Of a stretch of 9,214 nt of DNA, positions 6,376-9,214 are shown piece after piece (within the stretch, counting starts at the first letter, position 1; each line of letters begins with the position of its first letter). The stretch is from Clostridia bacterium. GTDB taxonomy: Bacteria; Bacillota; Clostridia; Oscillospirales; CAG-272. The position numbers and the translations under genes are program-made. Under the pieces are notes generated by a model. The model did not search any database and was not told where the DNA came from. It worked only from the letters and a program-made list of their open reading frames with translations. Location of the stretch: the NCBI GenBank assembly GCA_017612655.1, contig JAGAFM010000103.1, positions 1 through 9,214 of the forward strand. The letters run 5' to 3'.

Positions 6376-7401
6376 TCAGAGAATCCGTTCGAGAAGAGCG
6401 ATCGCTTCCTCGTCCGTCGACCATCCGGAAGCGAAGCGGACGACCGTATGGGTCTCGTCGTAAAAGTCCCACCAGACGAAATCCACTTCTTTCGAAAGTT
6501 CCTCCATCTTCTTGTTCTCGAGAATGATGAACTGCTGATTTGTCGGAGAATCCATGAAGAGTTTGTACCCTCTGTCGAGGAACAGCTGCTTGATCCGTTC
6601 CGCCATCTCGATCCCGTGGCGGCCTATTTCGAAATACAGACCGTCCGTAAACAGGGCGTCAAATTGAACGCCGACCAGCCGTCCCTTCGCCAGAAGCGCT
6701 CCGCGCTGCTTCACCTGGGACAGCATGTGGGGAGGGATCGAATGATGCGGGTACACAATCGCCTCGCCGCAGAGCGCGCCGATCTTCGTCCCCCCGACGG
6801 TGAAAAAGTCGCACAGAGACTGCAGCTCATCCGGCAAGACATCGTTCTGCGGACTCGACAGTCCGTATGCCAGTCGTGCCCCGTCCAGGAACAGCTTCAT
6901 CTCGTATTTCGCGCACAGTTCGTGAAACGCCTTCAGTTCCGCTTTCGAATACAGCGTCCCGTATTCGGTCGGGAAGGAAAGGTAGATCAAGCCCGGCCGG
7001 ACCTGATGTTCCCTGGTCGGATCCGCGTAAAAGGCTCTCAGGTAGGATTCCACGGCTGAAAACGGAAGTTTCCCGTTCTCACCGTCAAACTCCAGCACTT
7101 TGTGCCCTGTATACTCGATCGCACCCGCCTCGTGGATGCTGATATGGCCCGTTCTCGCAGCAATCACGCCTTCATAAGATTGGAGGTATGTGGAAATGGC
7201 AACCTGATTGGTCTGCGTGCCGCCCGTCAGAAGCACCACGTCGGCGTCCGGGCAGGAGAACGACTGCTTTATTTTTTCCTTCGCGCTGACGGAATAGGGA
7301 TCGTCCCCGTATCCGCCCATAGGCTCGCGGTTCGTTTCGATCAGTTTTGCCAAAACAGTGGGGTGCGCCCCCGCGACATAATCACTGGCAAATGAAATCA
7401 T
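6376..7401 (-). CDS. Low-specificity L-threonine aldolase / beta-eliminating lyase family PLP enzyme (341 aa)
   Basis: A full-length fold-type I PLP enzyme. Visible hallmarks are FASDYVAGAHPTVL (4-17), the GGYGDDPYS block (29-37), LLTGGTQTNQVA (57-68) for phosphate binding, HISIHEAGAIE (86-96) with the His that stacks on the cofactor, LFLDGARLAYG (170-180) with Asp173 and Arg176, and FFTVGGTKIGA (199-209) with the Schiff-base Lys206. Members cleave L-threonine or L-allo-threonine to glycine and acetaldehyde; related lyases of the family act on other beta-hydroxy amino acids, so the natural substrate is likely but not proven. The enzyme is cytoplasmic. The start has GGAGG 11 bases upstream and follows a consensus promoter. 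The gene is followed by its own terminator, so it seems to be a single transcription unit. Confidence 0.9.
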   Translation of the reverse strand: MISFASDYVAGAHPTVLAKLIETNREPMGGYGDDPYSVSAKEKIKQSFSCPDADVVLLTGGTQTNQVAISTYLQSYEGVIAARTGHISIHEAGAIEYTGHKVLEFDGENGKLPFSAVESYLRAFYADPTREHQVRPGLIYLSFPTEYGTLYSKAELKAFHELCAKYEMKLFLDGARLAYGLSSPQNDVLPDELQSLCDFFTVGGTKIGALCGEAIVYPHHSIPPHMLSQVKQRGALLAKGRLVGVQFDALFTDGLYFEIGRHGIEMAERIKQLFLDRGYKLFMDSPTNQQFIILENKKMEELSKEVDFVWWDFYDETHTVVRFASGWSTDEEAIALLERIL

Positions 7402-7430
7402 CTCAGACTGTTCCTCCGGTTTCTGGTTCA

Positions 7431-7460
7431 GCGGAACAGGATTTCCGCGACCGAACGGTC
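7431..7460 (-). promoter_or_regulatory. Two small hairpins in the aldolase leader
   Basis: The predicted leader (about 7479 to 7402, minus strand) holds two adjacent inverted repeats: GACCG/CGGTC with only 2 bases between the arms, and GCGGAA/TTCCGC (7431-7436 and 7443-7448) with a 6-base loop. They are short and match no riboswitch or T-box I know. Confidence 0.3.
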
Positions 7461-7485
7461 CGTCCCCATCCGCTGTACTCCGAGT

Positions 7486-7514
7486 AGTTTACACGAAACA
7501 GGCATCCGTGTCAA
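7486..7514 (-). promoter_or_regulatory. Consensus promoter of the aldolase gene
   Basis: On the minus strand TTGACA (7509-7514) is followed after 17 bases by TAAACT (7486-7491). Transcription should start near 7479, leaving a leader of about 78 bases. The -35 box overlaps a small inverted repeat, CAAG-G-CTTG (7512-7520). Confidence 0.8.
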
Positions 7515-7588
7515 GGCTTGGACGCAGAAAAGCTCCCTCTGTCCGCCCGAAGTTGCGGAATTCATCTCGAAAACCCTGGCAAAACGGC

Positions 7589-7617
7589 TTGACAAGCAGC
7601 TGGAAATCCCTTAAAAT
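7589..7617 (+). promoter_or_regulatory. Consensus promoter of the creatininase-family operon
   Basis: TTGACA (7589-7594), a 17-base spacer and TAAAAT (7612-7617). The -35 box lies inside a perfect inverted repeat, GCTTG-A-CAAGC (7587-7597), a possible operator. Transcription should start near 7624, giving a leader of about 60 bases. Confidence 0.82.
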
Positions 7618-7640
7618 GAGAAGCGTTATCTGCGGTAACC

Positions 7641-7682
7641 GGACAGGTGTCCGCCTGCGGACCTCATTCAGAAGAAGGTGAT
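7641..7682 (+). promoter_or_regulatory. Structured leader and ribosome-binding site before the creatininase-family gene
   Basis: Two inverted repeats, GGACAGGTGTCC (7641-7652) and GTCCGCCTGCGGAC (7649-7662), share the bases GTCC, so only one can form at a time. ACCT (7661-7664) could also pair with the AGGT of the Shine-Dalgarno AAGGTGAT (7675-7682). The stems are short and the arrangement matches no riboswitch known to me. Confidence 0.35.
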
Positions 7683-7686
7683 TATA

Positions 7687-8454
7687 TTGAAAGACCCGAT
7701 TCGCTGGGACAATCTGACATCTAAGGAAATCGGCCTGCTTGCGCAGGAAAACGCGATCGTCATCATCCCGATGGGATCGACGGAACAGCATGGACCGCAT
7801 CTGCCCGTCGGAACCGACGCCATCCTTGCGGAGTGGTTCTCCCACCGGACAGCCGAGGCGCTCCGCAGTCAGGGGATTCCGGCTGTCATCACCCCGACTT
7901 TTGCCGTCGCCAACTCCATGCATCACATGTCGTTCCCCGGAACCGTGAGCCTTCATCCCGGCACCTTTCTCAAGGAGCTCAAGGACATCTGTTCCGCGAT
8001 TGCCGCCCACGGTTTTCGAAGAATCGCGATCATCAACGGACACGGGGGAAATACCGCTCCCGCACTGACCGGTCTGGTCGATATCAACCTGGAACTCGGT
8101 TTCCCCGTCTACTTCATGGAATACATGGACGGAACCGACGAAAAGCCTTTTCTCGAATCGCAGGAGTGCATGCTGCACGCATGCGAAAGCGAAACATCGC
8201 TCATGCTGGCATACGATGAATCACTGGTCGATCCGGTATACAAGACCACCAAGGGATATCCCGGATACACAACCGAGGCGGAAGACCGCGGCTTCCTGAA
8301 AACCTTCCACAGGCAGGAGACGCATACCGAGAACGGGGTCATGGGGAACAGCTGTCTGGCCACGAGAGAAAAAGGGGAACTTCTGGCCAAGGCTGCTACG
8401 GAACGCCTAGCAGGTACGCTCTCGGATCCCCGTATCTGGGGTCTGTCCGTCTGA
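7687..8454 (+). CDS. Creatininase-family metal-dependent amidohydrolase (255 aa)
   Basis: The family signatures are clear (numbering from the TTG start): VIIPMGSTEQHGPHLPVGTD (25-44) with metal ligands Glu33, His35 and Asp44, then SMHHMSFPGTVSLHP (77-91), NGHGGNTAPAL (117-127) with metal ligand His119, and HACESETSLML (164-174) with Glu169. The tyrosine-glutamate of true creatininase after that histidine is replaced by Gly-Gly, as in other branches of the family such as ArfB-type formylamide hydrolases and MftE peptidases, so creatinine is unlikely to be the substrate. The usual HAGE motif has Cys for Gly. The frame is also open from a GTG at 7678, but AAGGTGAT (7675-7682) covers that codon and is placed correctly for the TTG at 7687, which I prefer. 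A strong promoter lies upstream and the next gene starts 50 bp downstream, so the two are co-transcribed. The protein is cytoplasmic; the substrate is unknown. Confidence 0.88.
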   Translation: MKDPIRWDNLTSKEIGLLAQENAIVIIPMGSTEQHGPHLPVGTDAILAEWFSHRTAEALRSQGIPAVITPTFAVANSMHHMSFPGTVSLHPGTFLKELKDICSAIAAHGFRRIAIINGHGGNTAPALTGLVDINLELGFPVYFMEYMDGTDEKPFLESQECMLHACESETSLMLAYDESLVDPVYKTTKGYPGYTTEAEDRGFLKTFHRQETHTENGVMGNSCLATREKGELLAKAATERLAGTLSDPRIWGLSV

Positions 8455-8504
8455 CCGGAACCGTCTGTTGTCCTCTTTGAAAGCAAACGGAAGGAGAAAT
8501 CAGC

Positions 8505-9155
8505 ATGTTTCGTCACTGTTACCGGGCTCAATACCGGAGCGAAGCCGTAATCGAAACCGTCAAAAGGTTCGCTCCTCTCTGGAAGGAGCTGTTAAAAGAA
8601 AACCGGATTCTTTCCGCCACCGCCTTTCGCTACGGTGCGGATAATCTGTTTCTTTACTGGGAATGTTCCCATACGGGCGACCTGAGCGTGGAAGACGTCT
8701 TCCCGGGGCTTACGCCGTTCCTCGTGCCCTGGCCCGGAGAAGCGCAGCCTAGGTACTACATCCCGATGCTTGAGCTCTATCACTCCTATGATCCATCACC
8801 GGAAGAAGAACCCGCCTGGAAGAGAGAATCCCATGTGGAACCCGAAGGAATGATGAGCATCATGGTTCCCGAAATGATGGCGTCCTACATCTTCCTCCAC
8901 CACCAGCTTCAGGAGGAGGCGCCGGGAGACAACGGAAAGGATCTTACCATCTGGTTTGACGGCCCCCTTGCCATCCTCTATACCGAGCGCCCGAAGCGCA
9001 GGGTCGACCAGCCCCGTCCGGGAAAGCTGAAAACCCATAACACACCGGACAACTGGGGCGAAGTCATGGACCCGTATTTCGTTCCTTTTCCCGACGGAAA
9101 TCTCTACGAATATGCCTCTGTCCTGCTGACCATGTCGCACGGAGATATAGACTGA
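8505..9155 (+). CDS. Protein of unknown function with two related halves (216 aa)
   Basis: I do not recognise this protein with confidence. It has no signal peptide or membrane segment and is rich in Trp, Tyr, Phe and Pro. Two halves seem related: in the first, TAFRYGADNLFLYWEC (39-54) is followed by VFPGLTPFLVPWPGE (65-79) and YYIPMLELYHSY (84-95); in the second, LTIWFDGPLAILYTE (147-161) is followed by VMDPYFVPFPDGN (187-199) and LYEYASVLLTM (200-210). The first half, with a helix ending in APLWKELL (23-30) and then two strands, recalls the ferredoxin-like alpha/beta barrel of L-rhamnose mutarotase-like proteins, but this is only an impression. AAGGAG lies 8 bases before the ATG. It follows the creatininase-family gene after 50 bp with no terminator, so the two probably act on the same pathway. 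Confidence 0.8.
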   Translation: MFRHCYRAQYRSEAVIETVKRFAPLWKELLKENRILSATAFRYGADNLFLYWECSHTGDLSVEDVFPGLTPFLVPWPGEAQPRYYIPMLELYHSYDPSPEEEPAWKRESHVEPEGMMSIMVPEMMASYIFLHHQLQEEAPGDNGKDLTIWFDGPLAILYTERPKRRVDQPRPGKLKTHNTPDNWGEVMDPYFVPFPDGNLYEYASVLLTMSHGDID

Positions 9156-9214
9156 CTAACCTCTACGACCCAAACTCAGCAGTAGTTATTATTTGTTTGT
9201 CAGATAATCCAACA
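9156..9214. other. AT-rich tail with no recognised feature
   Basis: After the last stop the base composition changes: 22 of 59 bases are G or C, against clearly more than half in the genes. I see no hairpin plus T run, no Shine-Dalgarno and no clear promoter. It may be the start of a longer intergenic region. Confidence 0.4.

Noticed and set aside
7489..8178. Minus-strand frame (229 aa) opposite the creatininase-family gene
   Set aside because: It runs across both divergent promoters and shows no motif; the plus strand has clear creatininase-family signatures.
1..9214. Search for CRISPR repeats, tRNA or rRNA genes, transposases, integrases, toxin-antitoxin pairs and defence genes
   Set aside because: No regularly spaced repeats, cloverleaf-like segments or relevant protein motifs were seen on either strand.

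Overview
The window looks like a stretch of chromosome from a GC-rich member of the Bacillota (Clostridia-like, possibly an uncultured gut or rumen lineage). The reasons are strong purine-rich Shine-Dalgarno sites (GGAGG, AAAGGAG), consensus sigma-A promoters with 17-bp spacers, a lipoprotein with a Gram-positive style signal, a YunG-type domain otherwise known from Bacillus, and use of GTG and probably TTG starts. By eye it is well above 50% GC. I see no rRNA, tRNA, CRISPR array, transposase, integrase or phage gene. Gene density is high and no gene-free stretch exceeds 300 bases.

Region 1 (1-3953, minus strand) is one operon read right to left. A TTGCAA-17-TATAAT promoter drives an ABC exporter ATPase (3240-3953), its 535-aa permease (1639-3246, overlapping the ATPase stop by 7 bp), a membrane-anchored rhodanese lipoprotein (1126-1617), a two-domain protein joining a YunG-like domain to a flavodoxin domain (122-1111), and the first 17 codons of a conserved YIDPGTGS protein (1-52, running off the window). 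Gaps are short (-7, 21, 14 and 69 bp), and one Shine-Dalgarno overlaps an upstream stop codon.

Region 2 (3954-5312) is a divergent control region and a plus-strand gene for a membrane-anchored exonuclease/endonuclease/phosphatase-family protein. The gene has a near-perfect promoter (TTGACT-17-TATAAT) and a stable hairpin touching an 8-base-perfect Shine-Dalgarno. A leftward-acting intrinsic terminator lies between the two divergent promoters.

Region 3 (5326-7401, minus strand) holds a low-specificity L-threonine aldolase-type PLP enzyme and, downstream of a strong hairpin terminator, a class I SAM-dependent methyltransferase. The methyltransferase ends only 13 bp from the convergent nuclease-family gene with no terminator between. 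Its transcript may therefore run antisense across that gene to the terminator at 4046-4069.

Region 4 (7402-9214) is a second divergent control region with two strong promoters, followed by a plus-strand pair: a creatininase-family metal-dependent amidohydrolase and a 216-aa protein of unknown function that appears to be built from two related halves. The last ~60 bases are AT-rich and hold nothing I recognise.

Nothing here resembles a defence island or a complete, recognisably new system. The most unusual items are the YunG-flavodoxin fusion in an exporter operon, the possible long antisense transcript, and the creatininase-family/duplicated-protein pair.
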